DNA of 6,537 nucleotides from Nitrososphaeraceae archaeon (GCA_021155845.1 JAJNBK010000096.1:1-6537), one strand, 5' to 3'; positions 1 to 5,771 are shown, counted from the stretch's first letter. A program made the numbers and translations. Notes: generated by a model not told the origin, from the letters alone.

Positions 1-1160
1 CTGATAATTATCAAAAGGAGATTCATCCAATTGATAGTAATGTATACAAATCCTTTACAAGACACAATAAAATTCTTGTTTTATGTATAGATAGGGATGA
101 TGATATAGGCTCTAAGGGTAGTATAGAAACTCCCATTGTTGGAAGAGATTCCTGTATAGATGCTGGCATTAGGCTTGCAATTGAAGACCCTGAAGATTCT
201 GACGTAAATGCTATATTTGCGGCAATTAAATCTTATGAAGAACTATTACGCAAAGGCTATGATTCAGAAGTTGCTGTAGTGGCAGGGAAATTTAATCGTG
301 GAATTGAAGCTGATGAAAAAATAGGATTGGAAATAGATGGCATTCTTAACAAGTATAAGGCAGATGCTGCAGTAATTGTCTCTGATGGCGAAGACGATGA
401 GACTGTAATTCCAATTATACAAACTATACTGCCCATCATGTCAATTCAGAGGATTGTTATAAAACAAAGTAGAAGTGTTGAATACTCTTATGCCGTTCTA
501 GGTAGGTATATCAAAATGCTCGTCTTCGATCCTCGTTATTCAAAGTTTTTCTTAGGCGTCCCGGGAGCACTATTAATTGCAACTGGTCTTGCTACTGTGT
601 TAGGACTGACAAAAGAGGCAATAGCCATTGTCTTGAGTATACTTGGTAGTGCATTCATAATTCGTGCTTTTGATATAGATAAAGCATTGGGATCTCTTGA
701 TAGACCGACTCCAAGTGCTTTTATTCGAATATTCTCAATTTTTGCAGGTATCCTAATTATTTTAGTGTCTGTGGCAAATGGATTCTCAAGTATACCACCT
801 GAAGCCGTTACTCCAAATATGAGTCCAGCGGAAATAATTAGTAATAGAATAATAGTCGGAAGTTTTGCCCACGGTACAATTACACTACTATGGATTGGTA
901 TTGCCACCATATTATCTGGAAATTTGTTGAGCAATTGGTTCAAAGGAAGTATAAGGATCATGTCAGATATTCTTAGACTAGTAGTCCTTAGCTTGCTGTA
1001 CATTCCAATTTTGCAGTTTACATCTATATTAACTGAAGGCACTAGTCCATTTACCTTAATCTCCTCACTCCTTGTTGGATTGGCTATAACATTGGTGGCT
1101 GTGACTTTCTTATTTCAATATTTTAGAAATAGAAAAGGCGGTGAGACTATCAAACATTGA
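1..1160 (+). CDS. DUF373 family membrane protein, 5' end outside window
   Basis: The reading frame is open from base 3 to a TGA at 1158-1160, giving at least 385 residues. No ATG, GTG or TTG occurs in the first 90 bases, so the true start lies upstream. The DUF373 core begins near residue 23 of the visible part: a strand followed by CIDRDDDIG (28-36), then ETPIVGRD, then DPEDSDVNAIF, and later VSDGEDDE and a VIKQS motif. These are hallmarks of this archaeal family of unknown function. The C-terminal half is hydrophobic, with about six membrane segments near residues 182-202, 204-223, 242-260, 282-307, 323-343 and 350-374. The protein is thus a soluble acidic N-terminal domain on a polytopic membrane domain. 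The aspartate cluster might bind metal, but that is inference. It lies 68 bp upstream of uppS on the same strand. The family assignment is firm; the function is unknown. Confidence 0.9.
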   Translation, partial: DNYQKEIHPIDSNVYKSFTRHNKILVLCIDRDDDIGSKGSIETPIVGRDSCIDAGIRLAIEDPEDSDVNAIFAAIKSYEELLRKGYDSEVAVVAGKFNRGIEADEKIGLEIDGILNKYKADAAVIVSDGEDDETVIPIIQTILPIMSIQRIVIKQSRSVEYSYAVLGRYIKMLVFDPRYSKFFLGVPGALLIATGLATVLGLTKEAIAIVLSILGSAFIIRAFDIDKALGSLDRPTPSAFIRIFSIFAGILIILVSVANGFSSIPPEAVTPNMSPAEIISNRIIVGSFAHGTITLLWIGIATILSGNLLSNWFKGSIRIMSDILRLVVLSLLYIPILQFTSILTEGTSPFTLISSLLVGLAITLVAVTFLFQYFRNRKGGETIKH

Positions 1161-1180
1161 TATCGAGATCTATAAGAATG

Positions 1181-1199
1181 TAAATAAAAACAATAAAAT
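1181..1199 (+). promoter_or_regulatory. Possible TATA region before uppS
   Basis: Two AT-rich TATA-like stretches, TAAATAAA (1181-1188) and ATAAAAT (1193-1199), lie between the DUF373 stop and the uppS ATG at 1229. Either would place a transcript start about 6-17 nt before the ATG. An AAGGA (1215-1219), 9 nt before the ATG, could act as a weak Shine-Dalgarno site. The composition of the region is AT-rich overall, so this is only suggestive; read-through from the DUF373 gene is equally possible. Confidence 0.3.
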
Positions 1200-1228
1200 C
1201 GTCGTTAAACAGTTAAGGATGTACTTCG

Positions 1229-2041
1229 ATGGAGATACAGGACATTCCTAGCAGAGCGCTTGCAGAAACGATCTTTAAACGTAGTGGATTTTACAGCCTC
1301 TATGAACGACGACTTGAATCACAGATCATAAGGAATTCACTTCCAAATCACATTGCAATCATCCTAGACGGAAATAGAAGGTGGGCAAGATACCATTTCG
1401 CTGGTACGGAAAATGGTCATTTGATGGGTGCAGATAAGGCAGAAGAGCTTTTGAATTGGATCCATGATCTTGGAATTAAGATAACTACTCTCTACGTATT
1501 GTCAAATGAGAACTTGGAAAGAAAAGGAGAAGAGATTGATAATATCTATAAATTGTTAGAAAATAAATTAGAAAAACTATACAAGGATTCGAGAATTCAT
1601 AGGCGGCAAATGAAAATCAAGGCAATAGGAAATGTGGAAATATTGCCCAAGCCTCTTCAAGAAATCCTGAGCAAGTTAGAGCAGGAGACTACCAATTATA
1701 ATAAGATGTTTTTAAATATAGCCGTTGCATACGGAGGACAGAGAGAACTTGTCGATGCCATAAAAAAAATTGCAACGATGACCAAGTCTGGTAAATTAGA
1801 TATAGATGATATAGATGAAAATATAATTGAATCTTGCTTATACACTTCTCATTTGCCTCAGCCAGAACCCGATTTAATATTAAGAACGTCAGGAGAAAAG
1901 CGTCTTAGTGGGTTTCTGATATGGCAGAGTGCATATAGTGAATTAGTATTTATGGACGTATTTTGGCCAGAATTTCGTAAAATTGATCTTATGAGAGCGA
2001 TTAGGACATATCAACGCAGAATAAGGCGATACGGAAGATGA
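1229..2041 (+). CDS. uppS: Isoprenyl (polyprenyl) diphosphate synthase, cis-prenyltransferase
   Basis: A 270-residue cis-prenyltransferase that adds isopentenyl diphosphate units in Z configuration to an allylic primer. In archaea the product is the long-chain lipid carrier used for glycan transfer, for example protein N-glycosylation. All family motifs are visible: LDGNRRWA (46-53, catalytic Asp47), GHLMG (63-67), LYVLSNEN (88-95), NIAVAYGGQRE (163-173), and DLILRTSGEKRLSGFLIWQ (215-233), then YSELVF (236-241). The arginines R219 and R225 and SG at 221-222 match the diphosphate-binding region. An N-terminal stretch of about 40 residues precedes the first motif. The length is normal for archaeal homologues. 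Residues 190-197 are an acidic DIDDIDEN run encoded by two tandem copies of GATATAGAT. ATG 1229 is preferred because ATG 1219 is in another frame that stops after ten codons. The upstream neighbour is a membrane protein, which may or may not be related in function. Confidence 0.95.
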   Translation: MEIQDIPSRALAETIFKRSGFYSLYERRLESQIIRNSLPNHIAIILDGNRRWARYHFAGTENGHLMGADKAEELLNWIHDLGIKITTLYVLSNENLERKGEEIDNIYKLLENKLEKLYKDSRIHRRQMKIKAIGNVEILPKPLQEILSKLEQETTNYNKMFLNIAVAYGGQRELVDAIKKIATMTKSGKLDIDDIDENIIESCLYTSHLPQPEPDLILRTSGEKRLSGFLIWQSAYSELVFMDVFWPEFRKIDLMRAIRTYQRRIRRYGR

Positions 2042-2080
2042 TTCTGTCTAATATGCTATAACTGATATTATTTGGCATCA

Positions 2081-2104
2081 TTTATTAGTTACAAATTATA
2101 AAAA
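2081..2104 (+). promoter_or_regulatory. Possible promoter of the 61-residue gene
   Basis: The 77-bp gap after uppS becomes strongly AT-rich before the next ATG (2119). TTTATTAG (2081-2088) is centred about 34 nt from the ATG and would give a leader of about 8 nt. The better-looking TTATAAAAA (2096-2104) is only about 19 nt away, which is too close for a standard TATA box serving this ATG. A promoter here is likely because the gap is clear, but its exact element is uncertain. Confidence 0.35.
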
Positions 2105-2118
2105 AATTACTATAGAAT

Positions 2119-2304
2119 ATGCCTGTTCATGGCGATTATAATGAAGATACGCACAAATGGTATTGTAGTTATTGGTTAACAAGGGAGGAATGGGAAGATA
2201 TCCATGATTATGCACCTTCACCTTTTATGGAGCCAGTTATTGATAAAAATAAAGATTTGGAAGGATCAAATAATGAAGATACGGATGAATATAGAAGTGA
2301 CTAA
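2119..2304 (+). CDS. Small acidic protein of unknown function (61 aa)
   Basis: I do not recognise this protein. It starts MPVHGDYNED and has a compact aromatic N-terminal half rich in Trp and Tyr (W14, Y15, Y18, W19, W25), including a WLTREEWEDIH segment at 19-29 that could form an amphipathic helix. From about residue 40 it becomes an acidic, low-complexity tail (Asn, Asp, Glu). The single cysteine, C16, argues against a classical zinc finger. It has no signal peptide or membrane segment. It is flanked by + strand genes in the same direction, 77 bp after uppS and 51 bp before the preferred NUDIX start, so the two could share a transcript. The biased aromatic content, clean start and open frame between two sure genes support a real gene. 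Confidence 0.65.
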   Translation: MPVHGDYNEDTHKWYCSYWLTREEWEDIHDYAPSPFMEPVIDKNKDLEGSNNEDTDEYRSD

Positions 2305-2315
2305 AGATCTGAAAA

Positions 2316-2323
2316 GTATAAAA
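2316..2323 (+). promoter_or_regulatory. TATA-like element before the NUDIX gene
   Basis: GTATAAAA lies here, just after the stop of the 61-residue gene. A TATA box centred near 2320 would start transcription around 2346, 10 nt before ATG 2356. Since the element abuts the earlier in-frame ATG at 2323, that ATG would lie outside such a transcript. This supports ATG 2356 as the translation start, unless the gene is read only from an upstream promoter. Confidence 0.45.
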
Positions 2324-2355
2324 TGTTAGTCAAAATTTGTTTGAATGAGAAAGAA

Positions 2356-2787
2356 ATGATACGAGAAGAACGCTCTGCTGGTGCAGTACTATTTTCCTTG
2401 GATAGTACAGTAGGCAAAATAGAGTATTTACTATTAAATTATGCCGCTGGACATTGGGATTTTCCAAAGGGAAATATAGAAAATGGAGAGGATGAAATAC
2501 AAACAGCACGTCGAGAAATACAAGAAGAGACTGGAATATACGATGTGGAATTCTTCAAAGGTTTTAGAAACAAAATAGAATATCACTATAGGCGTAATCA
2601 AAGATTAATTCAAAAAGAAGTTATCTTCTTTTTAGCTAGGACTAGTAGAAGGGAAGTTACATTATCGTACGAACATAATGCTTATACGTGGCTAGCATAT
2701 GAGAAAGCTTTGGCTTTACTCACTTATAAAAATGCGAAAAATGTGCTTGTAGAGGCTAAATTATTTTTAGAAAAAAATTCTCCATAA
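2356..2787 (+). CDS. NUDIX hydrolase, probable Ap4A-type dinucleotide polyphosphate hydrolase
   Basis: A 143-residue single-domain NUDIX protein. The complete Nudix box GX5EX7REUXEEXGU is present: G39, E45, then REIQEETGI at 53-61, the glutamates being the metal ligands. Before it lie RSAGAVLF (7-14) and HWDFPKG (33-39). The combination of a short protein, an RSAGA start and an H-WDFPKG-H/N-E-GE context resembles bis(5'-nucleosyl)-tetraphosphatases, which cut Ap4A asymmetrically. Substrate cannot be proven from sequence, and other nucleoside diphosphate derivatives are possible. The start is uncertain: an in-frame ATG at 2323 would add 11 residues, but 2356 fits both the family's usual N-terminus and the TATA-like element at 2316. 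The stop codon lies 2 bp from that of pyrF, which is convergent. Confidence 0.9.
   Translation: MIREERSAGAVLFSLDSTVGKIEYLLLNYAAGHWDFPKGNIENGEDEIQTARREIQEETGIYDVEFFKGFRNKIEYHYRRNQRLIQKEVIFFLARTSRREVTLSYEHNAYTWLAYEKALALLTYKNAKNVLVEAKLFLEKNSP
2771..2777 (-). terminator. Oligo-T terminator of pyrF
   Basis: Seven A on the + strand read as T7 on the - strand, 12 nt past the pyrF stop. Archaeal RNA polymerase terminates at such T-runs without needing a hairpin. The run sits inside the last codons of the convergent NUDIX gene (Lys-Asn region), so the pyrF transcript would be antisense to the NUDIX 3' end. Confidence 0.5.
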
Positions 2788-2789
2788 TT

Positions 2790-3521
2790 CTATATGTTAT
2801 TTGAAATCTCTCGTTGTATCTTTTTAACAACATTTAAGGGGTCTTTGGATTCAATTATAGAGCGGCCTATAATAAAAAAATTTGTGCCATTATTAGCAGC
2901 CTTTGCTATGTCGCCGCCTTGTTTACCTAACCCTGGGGAATAGATTGGTAATCCCTTATGACCAGATAATTCATTTAAGATTTTGTCCTGCGTGGCGCCA
3001 ATTATAATGCCGTCGACATGGGATTTACACGCATAATCAAAAAATATCTTGTACAGCTGGGTTAGTTGCTGACTCCCAGAAATTTGTTTGTTCGCAGACA
3101 CATCGATACCGAAACTCTCTTCTGCTCCCGGATGACTCATATAGACTAGAGCAATAATTCCAAAGTTAATTTTATGAGCCTGCTTTGATGCAAATCTCAA
3201 TTCGTCTTTTCCCATAAATGGATTTACTATTACCGCATCAAATTCCATCATTGATAGATAATCTATAGCGATTTTATTGGTGCTTTTGATATCATTTAAT
3301 TTTAAATCTGCAATAGATACTAAACCATAATGGTGGGCAAGTCTATTTATCTCGGTTATTTCAGAAAGAGAAAGTGGCAATATAACATGATAATTTATTT
3401 TAATTGCACAGATATGATGCTCCAAAAGTCTGATTGTAGATTTAATAAATTTTTTTAGACCTTTTCTTGGAGTCGCATCAAGAGCTAAAATAATACGACT
3501 TTTTTTACTTCTCGAACTCAT
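2790..3521 (-). CDS. pyrF: Orotidine 5'-phosphate decarboxylase
   Basis: A cytoplasmic TIM-barrel enzyme that decarboxylates OMP to UMP, the last step of de novo pyrimidine synthesis. The 243-residue sequence shows the family residues in order: ALDAT with D15; K41 in AIKIN; the catalytic DLKLND at 72-77 (D72, K74, D77, with T81 after it); S129 in YMSHPG; PGLGKQGGD at 196-204 (phosphate and pyrimidine loop, Q201); and IIGR with R220. The spacing matches the well-studied Methanothermobacter enzyme, and the length is slightly above the usual 210-230 because of a short basic N-terminus and a longer loop before Q152. The ATG at 3521 is preceded by AGGA with 5 nt spacing. It follows an unknown gene by 28 bp on the same strand, so it is probably the second gene of a two-gene operon. 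The preceding gene looks leaderless, which fits pyrF needing its own ribosome-binding site. Confidence 0.95.
   Translation of the reverse strand: MSSRSKKSRIILALDATPRKGLKKFIKSTIRLLEHHICAIKINYHVILPLSLSEITEINRLAHHYGLVSIADLKLNDIKSTNKIAIDYLSMMEFDAVIVNPFMGKDELRFASKQAHKINFGIIALVYMSHPGAEESFGIDVSANKQISGSQQLTQLYKIFFDYACKSHVDGIIIGATQDKILNELSGHKGLPIYSPGLGKQGGDIAKAANNGTNFFIIGRSIIESKDPLNVVKKIQREISNNI
2821..2825 (+). terminator. Possible oligo-T terminator of the NUDIX gene
   Basis: T5 lies 33 nt past the NUDIX stop, inside the 3' end of the convergent pyrF gene. It is the first run of at least five T after the gene on this strand. Short, so only weak support. Confidence 0.3.
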
Positions 3522-3526
3522 AATGA

Positions 3527-3530
3527 TCCT
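3527..3530 (-). promoter_or_regulatory. Shine-Dalgarno site of pyrF
   Basis: AGGA on the - strand, 5 nt before the pyrF ATG, is complementary to the pyrimidine-rich 3' end of 16S rRNA. It lies in the 28-bp gap after the preceding gene and supports ATG 3521 as the start of an internal operon gene. Confidence 0.5.
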
Positions 3531-3549
3531 ATTACGATATGAATTTGAT

Positions 3550-4224
3550 TTATTCGTTAATTCCCACCAGCGGATGAGTATGCGCTAATCTAATCAATTT
3601 GAGATAAATATATCCATGCTCATCTAACCTTCCTGAAAAAGAAGGTTGTTCTATTCTCTGGCTAGAATATCGTAAAAAAGGATCTTTTGGTTCTTCATCT
3701 AAAATGACATAGTAGAAATAAGATATAGTGTCAGATTCGCTTAGACTCATTGTAGCTCCTATTACAAGCCTTGCATCACTCTCATTAACAATAGTCTGAG
3801 CACCAGTTCTGTCTTTGAAAAGAAACAAAGGTAATGGTGGTTCGTCATATATCGTTTTATAAGCAGCGACTTTTGCAAGACTAGAAAGATCCTTTAATCT
3901 TATTGCTAAATAACCTGATTTTTTTTGCACGCGCGCTATTTTTGTTAGAGCAGAAGGGAATTTCTCTATATTTATAATAGGAGAATAAACAAAAGAAGGA
4001 TTGGCTACAAAGTCTACCACCGTAACTTCTTCGATCCCTCCGATAATTCTATAGGCAAGATATTGTCCGTCTCGCTGTTGTGGACTATTTACAAAATAAA
4101 TTACTGGCCTACCATCGATGAAATCAGTCTGAACTGCCAAGATATATTCATTATTCAACATCAATGAGAACGCTGGTAAAGGTGCGCGTTCTAAGGCACA
4201 TACTAATCTGCCGAAATCTTTCAT
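3550..4224 (-). CDS. Unknown protein upstream of pyrF (224 aa)
   Basis: I do not recognise a family. From ATG 4224 the protein starts MKDFGRLVCALERAPLPAFS and has 224 residues. It reads as mixed alpha/beta with many short strands: EYILAVQTDFIDGRPVIYFV (26-45), then a GGIEEVTVVDFV stretch, a YLAIRLKDLSSL segment near 105-116, and a C-terminal YIYLKLIRLAHTHP. It has one cysteine (C9), no signal peptide and no membrane helix, so it is likely cytoplasmic. An in-frame ATG at 4335 would add 37 residues, but these look like random translation, overlap the divergent gene, and ATG 4224 has a TATA-like element 28 nt upstream on this strand, fitting a leaderless mRNA. The stop is 28 bp before pyrF, suggesting co-transcription, which might hint at a pyrimidine link, but nothing in the sequence shows it. 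Confidence 0.75.
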   Translation of the reverse strand: MKDFGRLVCALERAPLPAFSLMLNNEYILAVQTDFIDGRPVIYFVNSPQQRDGQYLAYRIIGGIEEVTVVDFVANPSFVYSPIINIEKFPSALTKIARVQKKSGYLAIRLKDLSSLAKVAAYKTIYDEPPLPLFLFKDRTGAQTIVNESDARLVIGATMSLSESDTISYFYYVILDEEPKDPFLRYSSQRIEQPSFSGRLDEHGYIYLKLIRLAHTHPLVGINE

Positions 4225-4248
4225 ATCAGATAATTGTACATAATAGGG

Positions 4249-4256
4249 ATTTTTTA
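4249..4256. promoter_or_regulatory. Shared TATA-like element between divergent genes
   Basis: ATTTTTTA on the + strand (TAAAAAAT on the - strand) is the only clear AT-rich core in the 53-bp gap. Its centre is about 28 nt from the - strand ATG (4224) and about 26 nt from the + strand TTG (4278), the archaeal TATA-to-start distance for leaderless transcripts in both directions. The - strand orientation (A-rich, CTAAAAAATCC) looks more like a standard TATA box, so - strand use is better supported. Confidence 0.45.
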
Positions 4257-4277
4257 GCCAGAACAACAACGACAAGA

Positions 4278-4661
4278 TTGAATGACTTCGATGTCGAGAG
4301 TAAGATTCATTCTTTATTAAACGATGCAATAACAAATCTTAATAGTTATGATTCAGATGACAATAATGACTCCTTGTCGTTATGGCGCGCTTATATCGAT
4401 ATAGAATATGCAATCTTAGTTTTGAAATTAAGTTACAATAATGTTGAAACAAAGCGACAAGCAAGATATAAGAAAAGCAATATCAAAAACTTAAGCAAGA
4501 GAAAGATACCGATGAAACCAGAGGATGATAATTATGAAATCAAACGATTGAAATCTGTTCTCCGTCACCTAGATTTTCGAGATAAAAAACTGCTACTTAA
4601 TGAATTGAGATCAAACAGAGATTTGCTAAAAAAATTGGTTGCAAAAAGGAAGTCTCAATAG
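4278..4661 (+). CDS. Unknown charged helical protein with TTG start (127 aa)
   Basis: I do not recognise a family. The frame is open from further upstream (an ATG exists at 4164), but that extension runs antisense through the 5' part of the divergent gene and looks non-coding. TTG 4278 is the only plausible start that avoids overlap, and it is 26 nt from the central AT-rich element. ATG 4282 is in another frame and stops after 12 codons. From TTG the protein begins (M)NDFDVESKIHSLLNDA, an acidic helical N-terminus. It then has a SLWRAYIDIEYAILVLKL helix (34-51), a strongly basic linker (59-78), and a charged C-terminal helix pair ending LLKKLVAKRKSQ. The basic segments could contact nucleic acid; that is inference. 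It converges on purA with a 54-bp gap. Confidence 0.65.
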   Translation: MNDFDVESKIHSLLNDAITNLNSYDSDDNNDSLSLWRAYIDIEYAILVLKLSYNNVETKRQARYKKSNIKNLSKRKIPMKPEDDNYEIKRLKSVLRHLDFRDKKLLLNELRSNRDLLKKLVAKRKSQ

Positions 4662-4662
4662 G

Positions 4663-4677
4663 ATAATATAATATAAT
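4663..4677. repeat. Three tandem ATAAT units between convergent genes
   Basis: ATAAT occurs three times in direct succession right after the TAG of the + strand gene, followed by ATTTT. It fills part of the 54-bp gap before the purA stop (4716). The short T4 after it (4679-4682) may help terminate the + strand transcript. No good T-run is seen for purA on the - strand here; only TTATATTATATTAT in the reversed repeat. Probably an AT-rich termination region rather than a functional repeat. Confidence 0.4.
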
Positions 4678-4715
4678 ATTTTAACATCAAGTTCTATGTG
4701 GCGTGCTCTCATTGG

Positions 4716-5720
4716 TTAAATACGACGATCTATTATGTCATTCAATTCTGCGCCCGTTCCTATAAGTATTACCTTTACTCCAGTCTCGGCCTCTATATTC
4801 TGAATAAATTTTTTTGCTTTTTCTGATAACTTGTTAAACTCCCTTATACCGCTAGTTTCTGGAAAAATGACATCGAGCTTAGTAATTGCTAGCTGCGTGG
4901 CGCTATTCAATCTTATGGCTTTCTTCGCTAGGTTCATATCAAATGGTGAAGATCTTCTCTCTCTGCCTGTTACGCTTCCGTATTCGAGCCAACCTCTTTT
5001 CTCTGCTTCCTCACGACTAACCTCATCTTGCAATGGACCTCCTCCAACACGTGTGACATAAGACTTGAATACAACAAGTACGTCATCCACTTTTTTTGGA
5101 CCAATACCCACGTCGGAACATATTCCTGACGCAGTTACGTCCTTTGACGTTACATATGGATATTCACCGTAATACAGAGATAGAAATGTGCCTTGTGTAC
5201 CTTCAACGATCACATTTTCTTTATTGTCCAAGGCAAAATTAACAGAGGAGCTCACATCCTCAAGATATAAAGATAGCACATCAATTTCTCGAGCAAGTTT
5301 CAGGAGTCGAAAAGCACGATCAGCGTTTGCTGGACCTGTTCCGCTTCCTGTAGTGCCTATAAAGCCTTTAAGATGGTCTTCTAGATTATCCTTTTCTATG
5401 TGTTTTTGATCAATTATGCCACACTGTGTGTCGACGAACGTCCTATCACTTGCATTGAATGTTTCTATTTCTTTTAATAATATCTCGGGATTGATCAAAA
5501 CACCGGCACCTAGCAGCAGTCGCGTCGAGCGGTTTAAGGCGGCACTGGGTAGCATTCTAACCTTGTACATTTTACCCTCATCAACGAATGTATGCCCTGC
5601 GTTGGGCCCTACCCCACCTCTAACAGCAATTGAATAATTATCTTTTTTAGCAAGATATGCTATTACTTTTCCCTTGCCTTCATCTCCATAGAATCCTCCA
5701 ACTATTACAATACATGGCAT
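4716..5720 (-). CDS. purA: Adenylosuccinate synthetase, short archaeal form
   Basis: Catalyses GTP-dependent condensation of IMP with aspartate to adenylosuccinate, the first committed step from IMP to AMP. The 334-residue protein has the full motif series: GDEGKGK at 12-18 (P-loop, catalytic D13), GPNAGHT at 38-44 (catalytic H43), TTGSGTGPA at 123-131, VEGTQG at 172-177, YPYVTS at 187-192, TRVGGGP at 223-229, TGRERR at 251-256 (aspartate-binding loop), TKLDV at 280-284 and GTGAE at 321-325. It is about 100 residues shorter than bacterial enzymes of about 430, as is usual for archaeal forms, so this is not a truncation. ATG 5720 gives the typical MPxxVVVGGFxGDEGKG start, and a TATA-like element 27 nt upstream suggests a leaderless mRNA. 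It is divergent from an unknown gene (51-bp gap). Confidence 0.96.
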   Translation of the reverse strand: MPCIVIVGGFYGDEGKGKVIAYLAKKDNYSIAVRGGVGPNAGHTFVDEGKMYKVRMLPSAALNRSTRLLLGAGVLINPEILLKEIETFNASDRTFVDTQCGIIDQKHIEKDNLEDHLKGFIGTTGSGTGPANADRAFRLLKLAREIDVLSLYLEDVSSSVNFALDNKENVIVEGTQGTFLSLYYGEYPYVTSKDVTASGICSDVGIGPKKVDDVLVVFKSYVTRVGGGPLQDEVSREEAEKRGWLEYGSVTGRERRSSPFDMNLAKKAIRLNSATQLAITKLDVIFPETSGIREFNKLSEKAKKFIQNIEAETGVKVILIGTGAELNDIIDRRI

Positions 5721-5743
5721 GTAAATCCGTTCTGAGCAGTGGG

Positions 5744-5751
5744 TATTTAAT
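5744..5751. promoter_or_regulatory. Shared TATA-like element of purA and the divergent gene
   Basis: TATTTAAT on the + strand (ATTAAATA on the - strand) is centred about 27 nt from the purA ATG (5720) and about 25 nt from the + strand ATG (5772). Both distances fit archaeal TATA-to-start spacing for leaderless transcripts. The - strand reading AATTAAATA, with purine-rich AGA upstream, is a reasonable TATA box with BRE for purA. Use in the + direction is less sure. Confidence 0.55.
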
Positions 5752-5768
5752 TCTAGTTTTGCTAGAAT
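5750..5768. repeat. Perfect 7-bp inverted repeat, candidate operator
   Basis: ATTCTAG, then TTTTG, then CTAGAAT: two perfect 7-bp arms with a 5-bp spacer, half-site centres 12 bp apart. It abuts the TATA-like element, lies 3 bp before ATG 5772, and would overlap the BRE region of purA. The size and placement suit a dimeric regulator that could block both promoters. No regulator is identified, and chance in AT-rich DNA cannot be excluded. Confidence 0.45.
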
Positions 5769-5771
5769 ATC

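Noticed and set aside
257..439. 60-codon - strand open frame inside the DUF373 gene
   Set aside because: Antisense to the conserved soluble domain; serine/isoleucine-rich with no motif.
536..1042. 168-codon open frame on the - strand inside the DUF373 gene
   Set aside because: It is antisense to the hydrophobic half of a recognised family protein; its composition mirrors that gene and shows no motif of its own.
1799..1818. Tandem GATATAGAT copies as a functional DNA repeat
   Set aside because: Only two copies, in frame, encoding an acidic loop (DIDDID) in a variable part of UppS; slippage or chance is enough.
4164..4277. ATG 4164 as the start of the + strand 127-residue protein
   Set aside because: The extension is antisense to the better-supported 5' end of the divergent gene and leaves no promoter space; TTG 4278 fits the central element.
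4225..4335. N-terminal extension of the pyrF-upstream protein to ATG 4335 (37 extra residues)
   Set aside because: It overlaps the divergent gene, reads like non-coding translation (basic and serine-rich, then hydrophobic), and would lie upstream of the TATA-like element that fits ATG 4224.
4661..4715. ATAAT repeats as a replication origin or CRISPR-like array
   Set aside because: Three 5-bp units in a 54-bp gap between convergent genes are far too short; an AT-rich termination region explains them.
4831..5637. Three + strand open frames of 73-76 codons opposite purA
   Set aside because: They are antisense to conserved purA motifs, rich in Ser, Pro and Leu as expected for shadow frames, and have no family features.
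4716..5720. purA as a truncated gene because it is much shorter than the bacterial enzyme
   Set aside because: All catalytic motifs are present in order, and archaeal enzymes of about 335-340 residues are normal.
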